A DNA stretch of 50,185 nt from a virus. Shown one piece after another: positions 20,480 through 34,000 of the stretch. The DNA is taken from positions 1 to 50,185 of the IMG/VR virus record IMGVR_UViG_3300028299_000324; one strand, 5' to 3'. How positions within the stretch are numbered: the stretch's first letter is position 1; every line of letters begins with the position of its first letter. A program made the position numbers and the translations under genes. Under the pieces are notes generated by a model. That model was not told where the DNA came from and ran no database searches. It saw only the letters and a list, made by a program, of their open reading frames with translations.

Positions 20480-23400
20480 ATGATTGACATAAAAAACTTT
20501 ATAATTGAACAAATTAAATCCAATAACCCTAATGCCGACGTTAGGACTGGCTCAGTGTTTAGAGATTTGATTGTAAATCCGTTAAGTTCTATTATTGCTG
20601 GCTATCAGAAAGAACATGAAAATTTTCTAAACAGAAGCGCTGTTACAGATATAGCAACTTTAGCGGAAAATGAATTAGATGCAGTTGGAGCTAATTTTTT
20701 ACTTGAAAGACAAGCAGGTTCTTACTCTGTTGGAAACATAAAAATTTATTTTAGTGACCCAAGAGCTATATCTTTTCCAGCAGGCACTCGTTTTACATCA
20801 AGTAGAGGACTTGAATTTCAAACTTTAGCTACATTTACATTAAGCAAATTTCAAATGGAACAAAATATTGCAGATTTTCCAAATTATGATACCGGATTAA
20901 TTCCTGTAAGAGCAATGCTTCCTGGAATAGATCACAACATCCCTGAAGGAACATCTTTAACATTTGCAAGTAGTATTGATGTGTCACCTATCAGAGTTGT
21001 TGCTGCTACAGGATTTACGGGAGGAACAGCTCACGAATCTAATGATACTTTTTTTAGACGTTTAAAAGATACTGTTCATAACAAATCTCTAGCAAGTGCC
21101 TATGCAATAAAAGCTAAAATTCAAGATAACTATGATGATGTCGTTAATGTAAAAGTTGTTGGTTCCGGACATCCGTTAATGATACGCGATTTAACTACAA
21201 TGGTTTCTGATATAGAAAGTTATAAATCTGAAGATTTTTATTTAGTCTATTCTGGCCAGCACACATCATTATATGATAAAAGACATATGGCTTTGTTAAA
21301 TTTTTTTCATGATCCCCTTCCTGGTGAATTTCCTACAATGCCTGCTATATCAGGCTGAACATCTGAATTAACTACAGCACAATATCAAAGTATTTATAAA
21401 TTAGCTGATGATCAATGGCTTGAAGAAAATGATCAGGCCCTTATTCATGAAACCTTCAATGACCTAATTGATCCTAATAATACACAAACTGCTTTTCAAT
21501 TAATTGTTGCTGATAACAAATGATATGTACACGATGGTGCAAACCCAACTAATGAAGTTTTTTATATAGATGAAATAAATATTGAGGGTGGAAAACTTAG
21601 ATTAGGTAAATATTTAGATCCAGCTGCTGAAGATAAGCTCTTACATATACCTTATTCACAGTTGGCATTATTAAATGATATGGCAACATCACGACTTCCA
21701 GGAACTACTGAACGCCTTGAAGTACAGCTTTCTGGCATGGTTTCTGCACAAGAATATAATAATACTGCTCCAATTTTCCATCGTGAGATAGATGAGCACA
21801 CGGGTATTCAAATAGCCTTTACCTTTTCAACAACAGATAATACTGTAAATGGTGAAATGGCATATGCTACTGTTTTTAGAAATTCAGAATTTTTTCAACC
21901 ACAAGATGGTTACGGACTTGCTTTTAGAAAGCAACCGGACTATTTAATTAGAATGGCACATGAAACACACACTGATGCCGATATAGCAACTTTTACAGAA
22001 CAATATGGGGAAGCTCCTACTAAATTTGGGACAGCTCTTTTAGCTGATAAAAACCTATGAAAATGAAATGTATATATAGTAGATAATGATGTCTTGCAAG
22101 AAGAAGTATGGGTTGGCGGTGAACAACTTTGAGATCAAACATCTGGTAAAAACCAATTTTTAATTGCCGGAAAAGCTTGGATTGAAAATGATAAAACCTA
22201 CAATGTAAAAATAAATATTCATACAACTCTTGCCACAGAGGCGTGGATTTATGAAGAAGGACAATCACAGGGTACTTCTATTGTAATTCGTGGCGCTACT
22301 GTTCCTGCTTATGTACCAATAGCAGATGATGTTCTTGAAACAGAAATAGCGGGGCGAGACACAATTTATAGTAGAAAAAATCATTTTGGTTTGGCAGTAG
22401 CACAAACTCGTAATTGCGAATGACTTTTTGATGACTTAACAATTACGTCTTTTGCTTCAAGGTCACCAAAACATCTATTTAGATTTAAAGCGGCTGATAC
22501 AGAAATTGCTTCGGACTCTGCTTTTGAAATAAATTACTATGGCGTCGGGTATGACCCAGACAATTATGCAGCGGAAGGTGCACACAGTAAGGTTTTGGTG
22601 CAGATTTGAAATGTTGAAGAAGATGGATGAGAAACACTTGGAACGCATACCTATACAATTGGAGATTCCGCTTCTAATAGACATATTACTGAACAATTTA
22701 CGCCACTTAGCAGTTACACCGATATTGAAGGTTTCATAAACATAGCTGCAATGGCTTATAATTTTGGATCGGCTTTTCCGGGAGATATACAGCATGGCCT
22801 AAGAAGCTATTATATTGAAATTAATAATATAAAGCCCGATACAGTACATCGCGGAAATGCAATGGACATATATGTACAAGATCCAGATAACATTATAAAA
22901 GGTTCTACTGCGCAAGTTATGGCTTCTAGTGTCTTGCTTGTGCACAACATGCCAGGAATGCCTGGATACATTCAAGAAATTTTAGAAGTTAGAGAAGGGA
23001 TATCCAAGGTTGCCTATGATCCGAATAGTTATACAATAACTAATTTAGATCCAAGTAATAGTTACTCAGCAGATAATCAATATTCCATTACTTTTGATTT
23101 GGGAGACATGTCCGGAACCCTTATTGAAATTATTTACAGATATTGAGCAATGGGTAATTCATTGTCGACTTTGTTAATGCAAGATGATGTACGATTTCCA
23201 CTAGCTGATAATAAAGTAAAGATCATGGCTCCTACAGTGTTAAATATAACGAGTTTGATCTATTCAGGCGGTTTGCCGGCAGAAGACATGAAACTTGTTA
23301 TTGCTGGCTACATAAATAGTTTAACAACAACTCAATTTGATAAGTCAGACCTAATTAATTTTATGTATGAACAAGGCGCAAATTATGTTGATACAGATAT

Positions 23401-23542
23401 AAAAATAACTATTAGGGAGTATGATACAGAAGCAACTAGAACTACACGTAAAATGACTGATAGCAGATATGTAATACGTACTGATACTGTTAGTCATTAC
23501 TATACTAATACAGACGAACTTTCAGGAGTTGTCCAAATATAA
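20480..23542 (+). CDS. Baseplate J-like wedge protein
   Basis: A 1,020-residue J-like protein with nine in-frame TGAs (21356, 21521, 22058, 22064, 22130, 22421, 22607, 22628, 23144). The N-terminal 290 residues carry baseplate J features: TGSVFRDLIVNPLSS, AVTDIATLAENELD, FPAGTRFTSSRG, then GGTAHESNDTFFRRL and a DDVVNVKVVG strand. The C-terminal 130 residues (after TGA 23144) look like the end of J proteins, VIAGYINSLTTTQFD followed by strands. A large insertion lies between. TGA 23144 followed by GCA ATG could be mistaken for a gene boundary, but the frame stays open on both sides. TAATG couples it to the next gene. Confidence 0.78.
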
Positions 23543-24981
23543 TGTTTAGTCCAAATTCACCGGTAGATGCAAGTTACATATGACAATTGCTTGGTTCTTT
23601 TTATAGGTTAGTTGATGCTGACAGCAAAGCACTTATAGAAGCCTATTGAACTAGTCTATTAAATGGTACAGAAGGTCTTTTTTATAATTTAGCACAAGCA
23701 CACTTATCACTTTATCTTGATAAAACTCCAGGCTATATTGAACACGGCTATGAAATATTTGATTTTAGATTCTCCGGTTTAGATCCGAATTATACACTAA
23801 GAACTCGATATCAGCCGCCAGCAGTTAGTGGATGACCGGTTACACCGAGCGTCGATGACATATTATATAGTTATGTAGTAACTTGTGTACATGATGATGG
23901 AGAGTCTACACCTTCTTTACCAGCTCTTATAACAAGCGGCAGCTCTACTCCTAATAATATACTTAGCTGAGATTCGATATCAGGCGTGGATTCTTATAAT
24001 ATATATGGCAAAACACAAAACAGTTTTTATTATTTAGGAAATACTATAAATAATAGTTTTATTGACGATGATATCACAGCAACAAGCATAATACCGCCTA
24101 CAGTAAATACAGCTATTGAATCATATATATTTGATTTGCCACCAAATAGAAACTATTTGACAATGCCTGTTCTTAGTGGTTTAGACAGTGGACAAATCTT
24201 GACTGAAAATACAGATTTTACTATTGAGCAATTAACAAAAATAACGTTTTTAAATAATTTAACTACTACACAAGAATCTAATAAAATTCAGGTGACGGAA
24301 CCGGTTTCTGGAGAGCTGTCGTTAAAAGTTCTGAACCCCACAAGTTTAACTACTTTGCCATCTTTAACATCAATATATTTCCCAGCATTTGGGCAAGAAG
24401 ATAACCCAGCGTCAATTATAATAGATGAACTTTACACACCACACATAAGTTCTTTCTTTGATCCAAGTACAAGTTATTATAATAAGCGTGCTTTATATGG
24501 AAAACACCTTTCTAGATGAACTCATGCATTAGTATCAGGATTACGAAATGCTCCAACTATGGTAAATATTACAAACACAGTTAGCTTATTATATAATTTA
24601 CCATTTTCATACGAAGCAGGAACCCTAACAGAAGTCATAACAGCAAGTGGTTATAACTACATAACTATAACGGGAGACACAGAAACCGCTTGTTATCGCG
24701 TTCCTGAAGAGTTATATTTAAGGTATAGCATTGGAGATTCTATTGGACAATATAATATTCTTTGTTCCGGAATTCAAGTAGACGATTATTTAAGTGATGA
24801 AACAGTAATATCTGGTTTAATGGACAGAGCAGGATCAATAACAGAAATGGATGTTTTTGCACATCATAAAGGTGGAGCAAATCCTTATTATCATATTGCT
24901 AAATCTATAGAAGAAGGTACAATAGTTGCACCATTAACAGCTCCTATTGTTTTAAATACACAGGGCGGAAAAAATGGCTAA
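23542..24981 (+). CDS. Baseplate protein with FN3-like domain, unknown family
   Basis: A 479-residue protein with five in-frame TGAs (23581, 23647, 23833, 23968, 24517). The N-terminal 75 residues are helical, in the style of proteins that follow J in baseplate operons (tail protein I position). Residues about 105-170 look like a fibronectin III-type fold (SYVVTCVHDDGESTPS ... VDSYNIYGKT). It overlaps the next gene by 8 bases. It probably links the wedge to the fibres, on position only. Confidence 0.5.
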
Positions 24982-25492
24982 TTTCTTAACATTTGTAAAA
25001 GGTACAGAATATACTTTAAATATATATAATCGTATTTTTGCAGAACATCCTTGCATTATAACTTCATCCGCAACAGGAAAATCTTATACAGATATTGTAA
25101 CAACAGGCGTTGTTTATTATTATGTAAACACAGATGGAGAGTCCTACACAGGAGATATTAATTACGATCTTGACACCGGAGATATTTATACAGGCAGTGA
25201 ATATACGATTAATTCCAAGTTGTTAGACATCATAAAAATCGTTTTTACACCAAGTGCAGCTTGAACAGCACCTGCGTATTATATACAGTCCGGAAAAAAT
25301 TTAACAATGGGAAGACAAATTTATATTGTAGATTCCCTGGGCGATATTTTAAATACACAACAGTTTTATTATCTATTAGGTCTTGGGCATCAAGCCGAAA
25401 TAGAAAATTTTAATTATTCAGACACATTTATTGACTTCTATTTAAAACAAGTTCTTCCTGCTAGCGTAGAAGGCAAAACATATACAATTTAA
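24974..25492 (+). CDS. Small baseplate/fibre-adaptor protein, unknown
   Basis: A 172-residue beta-rich protein with one in-frame TGA at 25262 and TAA stop at 25490. It is rich in Tyr, Thr and Asp (TGDINYDLDTGDIYTGSEYT) and resembles short baseplate-to-fibre connector proteins, but no family can be named. It starts inside the end of the preceding gene, indicating coupling. An AGGA site sits before the following gene rather than this one. Confidence 0.45.
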
Positions 25493-25504
25493 TGAGGAAA
25501 CAAA

Positions 25505-27580
25505 ATGGCTCGAATTAAAGTACCTTCAGGAACTAAACAAAATTTAGAAACCGTTTTTGACGATTTACAATCTATTGCAGCAGATAATTTAAAACGACGC
25601 ATACTAAAAGTTTTTGATAGATTTGGTCCTATAGTAGATGTAAAAGCCGGGATATTGACTGGTGGCACTTCATTACAGGTTACAACCGGTTCTAATCTTA
25701 GTGTAAATATAGCAGCTGGAGAAGCACTACTTGAAAATGGTAATTTAATTCGTATAGATAGCGGAGATAGTGAAACACTTTCCGGAGTATCTGCAAGCAC
25801 AGCATATGTTATTATTTTAACCTATGCTGAAGAAGGCACAGTACCGGTTACAGCACAAAACGCATTTCTATATGATGTCTCCGGCGGTACACCATATTCA
25901 ACAAAAAAGACACGTTATATAGATGCTTATACTATTACATATCCAGAGGTTGAAACCTTTGCTGATATTACAACAGAATTATCAGACAATAAAATTGCTT
26001 TGGGTGTGATAAAAATAGCTAGTAATGGAACTAGTTTTCAAAGTTCATTCACTTTTGATGGCGTAGCTGCTATAAGTGGTGTTGTAGAATTAAGACATTT
26101 ATATTCTTTAAAAATAAATTCAAGTCTTTTAAATGAAGACGACATTGTTTTTTCAGATAGAAGTTCAATTATAGATGCAGGATACTCTTTTACTGCACCA
26201 ACATTGCATACTAATAGTACTACCGGAACAAGCGGTTTTGCTGGTAAAATCGAAGCTGCGAGTATTTCTACTCCTATATTACAAGGAACTGCTATAACAG
26301 GATCGTCAGCAACTATTTCTGGAGCCGGAAGTTTTGGTAGTTTAACAGTTGGTGGTGTAGCTGTTCAAACAGATGAAGGCGTTCCTACCATTCCCGCAAA
26401 TCTAAGAATATGAGATATTTGACCTACAAACAATCCATCTGAACCTAAAGGATTCATTTGGTTTCGCTGAAATTGGACACACCTTGTAAAAAGTGGTGCA
26501 CCTGCCCCTGGCGATACTGGATATACTAATGTAAGTATTTCAGCAACAACTTCTCAAGGAGAAGATTTTAGTCCTATAAATGCAGAAGTAGCTGGTAAAA
26601 AACTAAAGATGGCAAATGATGCAGAATATACCATTCATAGTCTGCTTAGTGACAATGGAACAACAATAGTATTAAAAGTAGCAGGAACTGTACCAGACTC
26701 TTTTCCAGTAAAAATTATTGATGCAAATGCTGATGGATATTATATTGCTATGGATGTTGAAGGCGAAGTTGGTTATAAAATGATTTTTAATCTAGATTCT
26801 GATTTTATTACAGATCCCCAATTTAAAACTAAACTAGATTTATCCAAAGAAATTGACCCTGAATTGTATAATTGTAAAATTAAAACATACAATGACACAC
26901 GTAGATCTTCGTATGCTACGTTATTAGCAGGAACATATGATCCTGATCAAGGAGGAAGCGATCAAGATCCTGTAGATTATGAAGTTCCTTTTGCTATGAG
27001 ACTACCTGATATAAAACATGATGGGACTCTTAGTATTGCTACTACCGCAAACGGGGTTCTTTTAACTATAGGCGGTTGAAATTTAGGCGGTCAGCAAACA
27101 CTACATGAATATGAATATGCATATGCTACTGCAGAAGAAGGATACACAGAAACTTTAAGTAGTTTAACTGATGGTGGACTAACACATATTATTTCTCCAT
27201 CAAGAACACTTGCTATTACTGCCAATGCTGCTACTCGTTTTGTATGTGGAGTACGAGGTTTACAAAATAAACAAGTTGTCACAGAAGAAAAATATACAGT
27301 TCCAACAGCGGGTGGTTTTGCTAAAGAAGCTGTACAAGACCAAGTACTCATACAAAAAGTAGGTGCAGAAGTAAAAGTAAGACGAGGAATAATAGGAGGC
27401 CCAGCAAGTACTTCGGGATCTAGCACAGAGTGGACTGCAGTTATTCATGATCCAGTAAACGACGATGTAAACGTGGCGGTTGGTGATGGATATCTGGATG
27501 GAGAATACATAAATATAAATGGTGATGCTACTAAGAACTTTAAAATTGCTAGACAAAGTTTAAGTATAACTGACGTATAA
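25505..27580 (+). CDS. Tail appendage/fibre-like structural protein
   Basis: A 691-residue protein with four in-frame TGAs (26411, 26420, 26468, 27077). It begins with a basic helical head (RIKVPSGTKQNLETVFDDL) and then beta-rich repeats with many Gly, Ser and Thr, a composition typical of tail appendages. The region VNIAAGEALLENGNLIRI resembles phage baseplate/fibre connectors that wrap around a trimer axis. A GAGGAA ribosome-binding site lies 7 bases before the ATG. It precedes the two tandem paralogs and the large fibre. Confidence 0.5.
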
Positions 27581-27581
27581 T

Positions 27582-28118
27582 ATGATAATAACACATCCAC
27601 TTACGTTAAAAGATTCTGAGAGCTATACACCTGGACCAGATAAACCTTTTTCTATAGGTATGCGAGAGGCTGGACGTATAATAATGAAAAAACAACTTGA
27701 TAGAGATTATAAACTCACTCGTATTGAATTTGAACTCGAAAGTGGTCAATTTATAGATGAAGATGTCCCAGCAATAATAAGAGTTTATCAGAAAGATTTT
27801 GATTCAGATGCAAAATATCTAATTATTTCTGGTGCCGTGCAGCATGAATGAGATGAGGATCTTGAAGAATATGATGAAACACGAAACCATTATGAAATGA
27901 CTTTAGATTTAGATATAACAAGTCGAGAATTAACTAGAGAAGTAATTGTTGATGGTTGAGTTCCAGATGAATGAGAAGGATGATCTGAAAATAGCGGAGA
28001 TTATGGATCACGTGCTTTAGATACGGGTACTGCTGCAGTTGGAAGTCATATAAATGCACAACCTTTTAAAGGCAACCTACAAATTTTTGGGCGACCTTTG
28101 CACCAAATACCAACTTAA
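27582..28118 (+). CDS. Tail protein, tandem paralog 1
   Basis: A 178-residue protein with four in-frame TGAs (27849, 27957, 27972, 27981). It aligns with the next gene along its whole length: HPL-L, then YTPG, PFSIGM-E-GR-I, T-IEFE--SG-F, and ends in NAQPFKGNLQIFG. The three C-terminal TGAs are codons 126, 131 and 134; the paralog has TGA, TGA and TGG at codons 114, 119 and 122, with the same 5 and 3 spacing. That is direct internal evidence that TGA means Trp. Function is unknown; position suggests a fibre-attachment part. Confidence 0.6.
28048..28090 (+). repeat. 43-bp perfect direct repeat, copy 1
   Basis: The 43 bases at 28048-28090 are identical to 28551-28593. They encode the shared C-terminal NAQPFKGNLQIFG of the two tandem paralogs. 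The rest of the two genes has diverged at the DNA level, so this stretch either was homogenised recently or is under unusual constraint. Confidence 0.9.
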
Positions 28119-28135
28119 TATAGAGAGAAAAAATT

Positions 28136-28621
28136 ATGGCAATGCTAATAGAACATCCATTAAGTTTACCAGGTTCAGCTCCTTATACACCTGGAATAGG
28201 TACACCCTTTTCAATAGGCATGACAGAAAGAGGTCGAAAAATCTTACATAAAATATTTGAACAAGATCATGTTCTTACTAAAATTGAATTTGAAGTTACT
28301 AGTGGCGTTTTTTTAGCAGCTACTGTTAATAAACAAGCAGTAATTCGTGTATTTCAATCTGGATTTCCTGAAGATGCACGATATTTAACTTTAACTGGTT
28401 TAGGAGTATTTTCAACAGAAATCACTTTAAACATAACATATCGGGCAAATAACAGAACAGTTATTGTAGATGCCTGAGCGCCAACATCCTGACCAGGATG
28501 GGGAGGAAATCCAACCATTGTAAATCCCGCAACAACTGCTGTTGGTGATAATATAAATGCACAACCTTTTAAAGGCAACCTACAAATTTTTGGACACGCC
28601 TTAGTTTCTACACAATCATAA
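28136..28621 (+). CDS. Tail protein, tandem paralog 2
   Basis: A 161-residue duplicate of the preceding gene with two in-frame TGAs (28475, 28490). It shares YTPG, PFSIGMTERGR, TKIEFEVTSG and the C-terminal NAQPFKGNLQIFG. It is a little shorter, mostly between the strand region and the Trp cluster. A GAGAGAAAA site lies before the ATG. The pair may form hetero-oligomers at the fibre base, or one copy may be a variant receptor-adaptor; that is speculation. Confidence 0.6.
28551..28593 (+). repeat. 43-bp perfect direct repeat, copy 2
   Basis: Second copy of the repeat at 28048-28090, 503 bases downstream, in the same coding frame of the second paralog. Confidence 0.9.
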
Positions 28622-28632
28622 AAATTTAATAT

Positions 28633-31062
28633 ATGGCAACATACAGAGGAAGACTAGATCCTGAAAAGAAAAAACCGTATAAAGGTATATTAGCATATAT
28701 TTTTAATACAGACGGCGAACGTGTAGGCATTGACTCTACAGATGGCGACGGTATTTTTCAATTTTATGGGTTAGTAACCGGCTGACACCGTATATCTTTT
28801 CTTGGCGGTAATTATACTGATCTTGATTCAATAGACGTATTTGTTACTGCTGTTGCTGGTGATCCAGATGAACGTGGTATATTTATTAATTATCCTGTTT
28901 TATCTGTGGTGGAAGAAGCATATACATTAAATAGTGAAAGTAATATAGATAATGGCACATCATTAGTAAAAGTAGATATTTCAGGATTAGACTTAGAACG
29001 AGGAAGTTTAAATGAAATTATATTACAATATCGAAATAGTAATTCTACAATTCTCGAACTAAGTGGATTAACAATCGCTTGTGTTGGAGATAGTATTACT
29101 CATGGGGTTGTTGATGAAGAAACGGGTATTTCTGATTACCCCTTCTTACTAGAAAACATGCTTCCAGAAGGATCGGTAGTTTATAATTTTGGATGTCCAG
29201 CCAAAACATTAACTGAAACTATTTCTGGAGCTTCTTACAGAAATACTGATGAATATGCTGCAGCTATTGCTTTAAATGAAACAGGAGTTGTTGATGTTAT
29301 AATAATTGGTTTGGGTATGGCCGATGTTGTAGAATGAGAAACAGTTGGTGGTGATTTTTTAACTGATGCCTGTACATTGTATGAAACTTTTAAAACCACA
29401 GATAATATTGTTTTATTTAATAAAATAACGCCTTCTTTTCTTGATTGAATTCCCAGTATTACTATAAAAACAGCTAATATACTGTTAAGTAAAGCAGCGA
29501 TGCAAGTTGGAGCTCCTTCTCTTATTGACTTAAATAGTAAAATGCAAGATCATAAAGATGATTGATTTATTCAAGACGATTTTCCTCACCCAAATATCAC
29601 AGGCAATACTTTTATCGCTGATAAAGTATATCAAAAACTAACTGATTTAGTTTTAGTTCCTTCGGAAAATTTAGAAACCATTTCTGGCTGAACTACTTGG
29701 TTTACAAAATCATATATTATTAATTCAGATAATGTTGCAGATAATGGAGATTTTTCAATATCTAAACCTTTTAGTTTGACAACTATTCCATATATAGGAG
29801 ACTTTAAAGCAACTTTTGTTGATGGAACAGGACGTTTAATAGAAATTGTAGAAACTGCCGAAATAGTGGCTGCATATGATTATGGTGTGCATCTTGGAGA
29901 TAACTTAGATGATGCTCCACCTATAATTGATGATGATAAATTTTCTATATCTGCTGATAATAATCCGACAACCCCCGATCCGTGACTTTCAAGACCAGAT
30001 GCGTTTTTACTTTCCGAACCAGGTGCTGTAACAGATACAGTTTCGGAAGTAAAAAAACTTTTTGCTCAACCAGCTATTTTTAGTAGAGCGGTAGAACAAG
30101 AAGACATTTCCGAAACCGATACCACATCCAGCTGATCTGATATAAATTTTATAGACTGGGCTGTTGGTTCTTTGGTTAGTTATTATATTTTAGATACTAA
30201 TTATAATACCTGAGAAATTGAATCTTTTGTTTCAGCAACGGGAACTTTTACTGTAAAAGGAACAGATGTTGTTATAAATAGTTGATATGCAATTATACGT
30301 CATTTAGCAGATTCTTATGAATTTATAAAAGATAGATGAGGATATTCTTTTGATTATGTTGATGGCGGTAATTGGGCTATTAATTTAAACGGGCTATCAG
30401 CATCTACCAGACCAACTAATTGAATCACACCTACCTGTATTTCAGCTACATACGGATTTATAATAACTGCTTCAGATAAATATAACAACACTGTTCTTAA
30501 TTTTGAAGATATGGCATATCCAAATATTCTTGTTTCGGCATTTGGACCGGGTGGTGGAACAGAGGCAATTAAATGATATTTTTGAGATGGCAATGATTAC
30601 ACTGATCCTAATTATGTTGGTGGGTGGTTTAATGATACTGATTTATATTTACGCGTAGAAAATCGCACAGGCTATGATCTAGCATATGTAGATTATCGAA
30701 TTTCAGACATAGATCAAGATTTTGCAAATAGTTCTGAAGCTCGAATCACAGCAATCAATAATATTAGTGATATACCAATAATAGAAGGTACACGCACAAT
30801 AGGACTTCGTTATGCACTAAACGCATATAATGATCTTGGCGTATGAGGACCAGTAGAATATTTTACAGTATATGAAATCAGATATAAATGAGATAAAACC
30901 AAACCAGAATGAGATCCAATTTCTCCTTCTTTATCCGCAGGTTTTCAAGCTCTTGGCGCAAGCTGATTAGGAGATGCACCTTCAGATCCTGAACCAAATG
31001 TCGAAAGTTATCACGAAGCTAGTGGTCCTGCATATTCGTGTTTACTACGGACCTGATGATAA
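28633..31062 (+). CDS. Giant tail fibre, N-terminal part with SGNH/GDSL esterase
   Basis: The first about 800 residues of the fibre, with 17 in-frame TGAs. Residues about 1-90 form a beta-sandwich (KPYKGILAYIFNTDG). From about residue 147 there is an SGNH hydrolase: CVGDSITHG (catalytic Ser near 153), an Asn-containing block, and DDFPHPN near residue 319 (catalytic Asp and His). Such domains in fibres deacetylate or de-esterify surface glycans. Two or three FN3-like domains follow. The frame ends at TAA 31060, but sense continues in the +1 frame from about 31022, so this is most simply one gene with a frame break. The ATG at 28633 follows the previous stop by 11 bases. Confidence 0.65.
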
Positions 31063-34000
31063 TATTGATCACGCCCGTCATTTTGATAGCAATATTAATA
31101 CAAGAAGTGTGTCTGTGCCAGGAAATTATACAACTTTAACATATGTATGAATATCTGTAATAGACAACGCCGACAATGAGTCAGATCCAATCTTTTTTGG
31201 ATCAGGCCTGGGAGCGCCTATTGTGCGTGCTGATGTAGATGGTGCACTAAGGATTAAATCAAGTACTTACTTCCGTGACTCTGGCGATTCAACATATCAA
31301 GTTTGACAAGATAGATATGGCATTGCCGTTCCAATTGAAAGTTGTTCTATTGCACTTCCATCCACCATAGTAACATACCCAGAATTAGTTGATATAGAGT
31401 ATGCTGGTAATGCCGGAGATTTATATACCATAAACGGTATAGATTTAAACGAGCTAGAATGAACGTCAATATCAAATGCTCGCACAGACGGAGAAGGAGC
31501 AGGCCATGTTTGAATTTTTAATCCGGCAAAAGGAGAAGATGAAGAGTATAATCTTACTGGAACATCTGGCTTTAATTTTGGTGCATTTACTCCAGAATCG
31601 CATCGTTATATTTTTAGATTTGATCCAATGCAAGATAAGTATTTTTGAAGAGCAGTTTTTAAAAATGCTAATATTGTACTGGATAGTGATGGTAATTCAA
31701 CAGATGCTTCAGATGTTGCTGAAGTTCATTTTGATAGCATTCTTGCTGCAGATTTAATTGTCGGTGGAACCTTAAGATTAGAAACAGGACTTTCTATTTG
31801 AGGTAAAACCGGCGAACAAGGTATGACAATTGATCAGTTTGGGCTCGCTTTTTATGACCATTTAGACTCAAGTGACGGAACTGCGGGAACCAACACAACA
31901 AAAACAGTACATATTAATGGGCAAACCGGTGCTTTCATATTTGGAAAAGATTATGGCGAAAATCCTTCATATGTAAAATGAGAAGATGGTGTCATAAGAA
32001 TTCGAGGTAATCTTGTTCTAGAAAATGGCACCGAAATAACTTCACCAGCTAATTATGTCGGTTACTGAAGTGCAACCTACACTGCAGAACATGATGGTCT
32101 AAACTATTTAGTCAATGATATTGTTTCATATGTATATGAAGAAGTTACCAATTCATATATTTGTATAGTAACACACGCCTCAGACGAAAATATACCACCA
32201 ACTAATACTTCTTACTGAAATCTCTTAACCGGTACTTTACCAGTATATTCATACTATTTAAATCCAACACTTGGTACAGCTATTAAAAATCATAACCCAG
32301 CAAGTGAGTTAGCTGTTTATGCAATGAAAAATATGGCCAGTGGTGGTGCTGTCGTATTGGTTTCAGGAAACTCAGAAGGTTTATCTATTTGAGATGAAAA
32401 CGACGTGGATCATGGGGTTGCTTGAGAAAATATAACTTATATTAATATAAATAATAGCTTAGTTCTTTATTTAGCTACTGGTGAGCCTTCAAATCCCGCA
32501 ACATCTATTTATGATTCTCTTACTTTAGTTGATATTACTGATGGCGACGACGCAACTGTTGGCTCTGTTACAGCAAATCCAACCCTTTGCTATACACGCC
32601 CATCAGTTATAGGAGCTTGAACACCGAGCGACACTACAACTGAATTAACAGGAACTTTTTATAGAAGCGACCTTTTGGTAGGAAGTCATACAACTGTAGT
32701 TACATTAAATGAGTATGATGGAACTTTTTCCGCCACAGCCGGTTCTACTGGATTTGTTTCGGTAACAATCGATGGAAATAATACAGCCGCAATAACATTA
32801 AATTTTACATATAATGATGGTATTCGTGGTGCCATCACCGTTTCCGAAACAGTGTTTTCTTTACAAGGTGGTTTAGATGGAGCGGCTGGATCGGACGGTG
32901 CGGGCGGGATGGACGCAAAAGCAGTACGTTTAACTGTAAATCCACAAGCAATAAGATATCATTTTACCGGAAATAGAATATATAATGAGCCTAATTCATC
33001 ACGAGTGACGGCAACGCCCATAAATCATGCAAGTACAGTTTATTATGATTTTTATGTTGATGATGTTTTTATAGAGCGAAATACTCTTGGATATGTTGAC
33101 CAATCTGTCGGAATTACATTTAATGACATGCCTTTAAAAATGGAAGTTGAAACACGAGATGGCTACACAGACGGAGATCCAACGGCAACTGATATCATAC
33201 ACATATATGGAGTAATTGCAGGTACAAGTGCTGTACAAGTGATGTTTAGCAATCTTGCGCATTCTATACCTGTTGCGGCAGATGGAACTGTCACTTATAC
33301 TTTATCTGACACAGATATTATGGTATATTATGGAGCAAACCAATGTATATATGATGAAGATATGGACACTGTATATACTTTCAAAGTTTCTGTGGATTCC
33401 ACGTCAAATATTACTGCCGGCGCTCCAGAAACTACACCTAACATATATACTAGACATTACGGAGTTGTTTCTGGGTTAACGCCCCAAGTTTTAACAGCCA
33501 GTGTGACTTATTTAGTTACTGTCTGTGACAGAAATGCAGAAACAATGCCACCTATTAAAGTTGTTCAAACTTTCTCTGTTTCGAGAGAAGGAAGCAGCGG
33601 AGACTATGTATCACATATTTTTAAAAGGTCTGCCACTGTTCCAACAACTCCCACAGGAGGGGGCACTTATACAGATCCCGTAACACCTACAGGATGGTCA
33701 GATGGCCCACCCGCTGTAGATGGCAACCCTCTGTATATGTCTAAATGTACCTATAAACAAGCAAGCGGCCCAGGAACTTGAAGTGATGCAATAAGAATTG
33801 ATGGTGCAGCGGGAAATAGTAATGCACATTTAGGATTACAGTATACTACAGGTATTACCATCGATGAGACAGGACACCAAGTTACAAAAGCAACACCAGC
33901 TGTTGCTGGATGAAACACCGAACTAAGATCTACTATTTCATATACAGGCGGTGCTTATGTTACATTTCAACCCTCCGGCACTAATAAAGCTTTTATGATG

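Noticed and set aside
23144-23150. Gene boundary at TGA GCA ATG inside the J-like gene
   Set aside because: Same frame on both sides, no SD site, and the downstream part looks like a J C-terminus.
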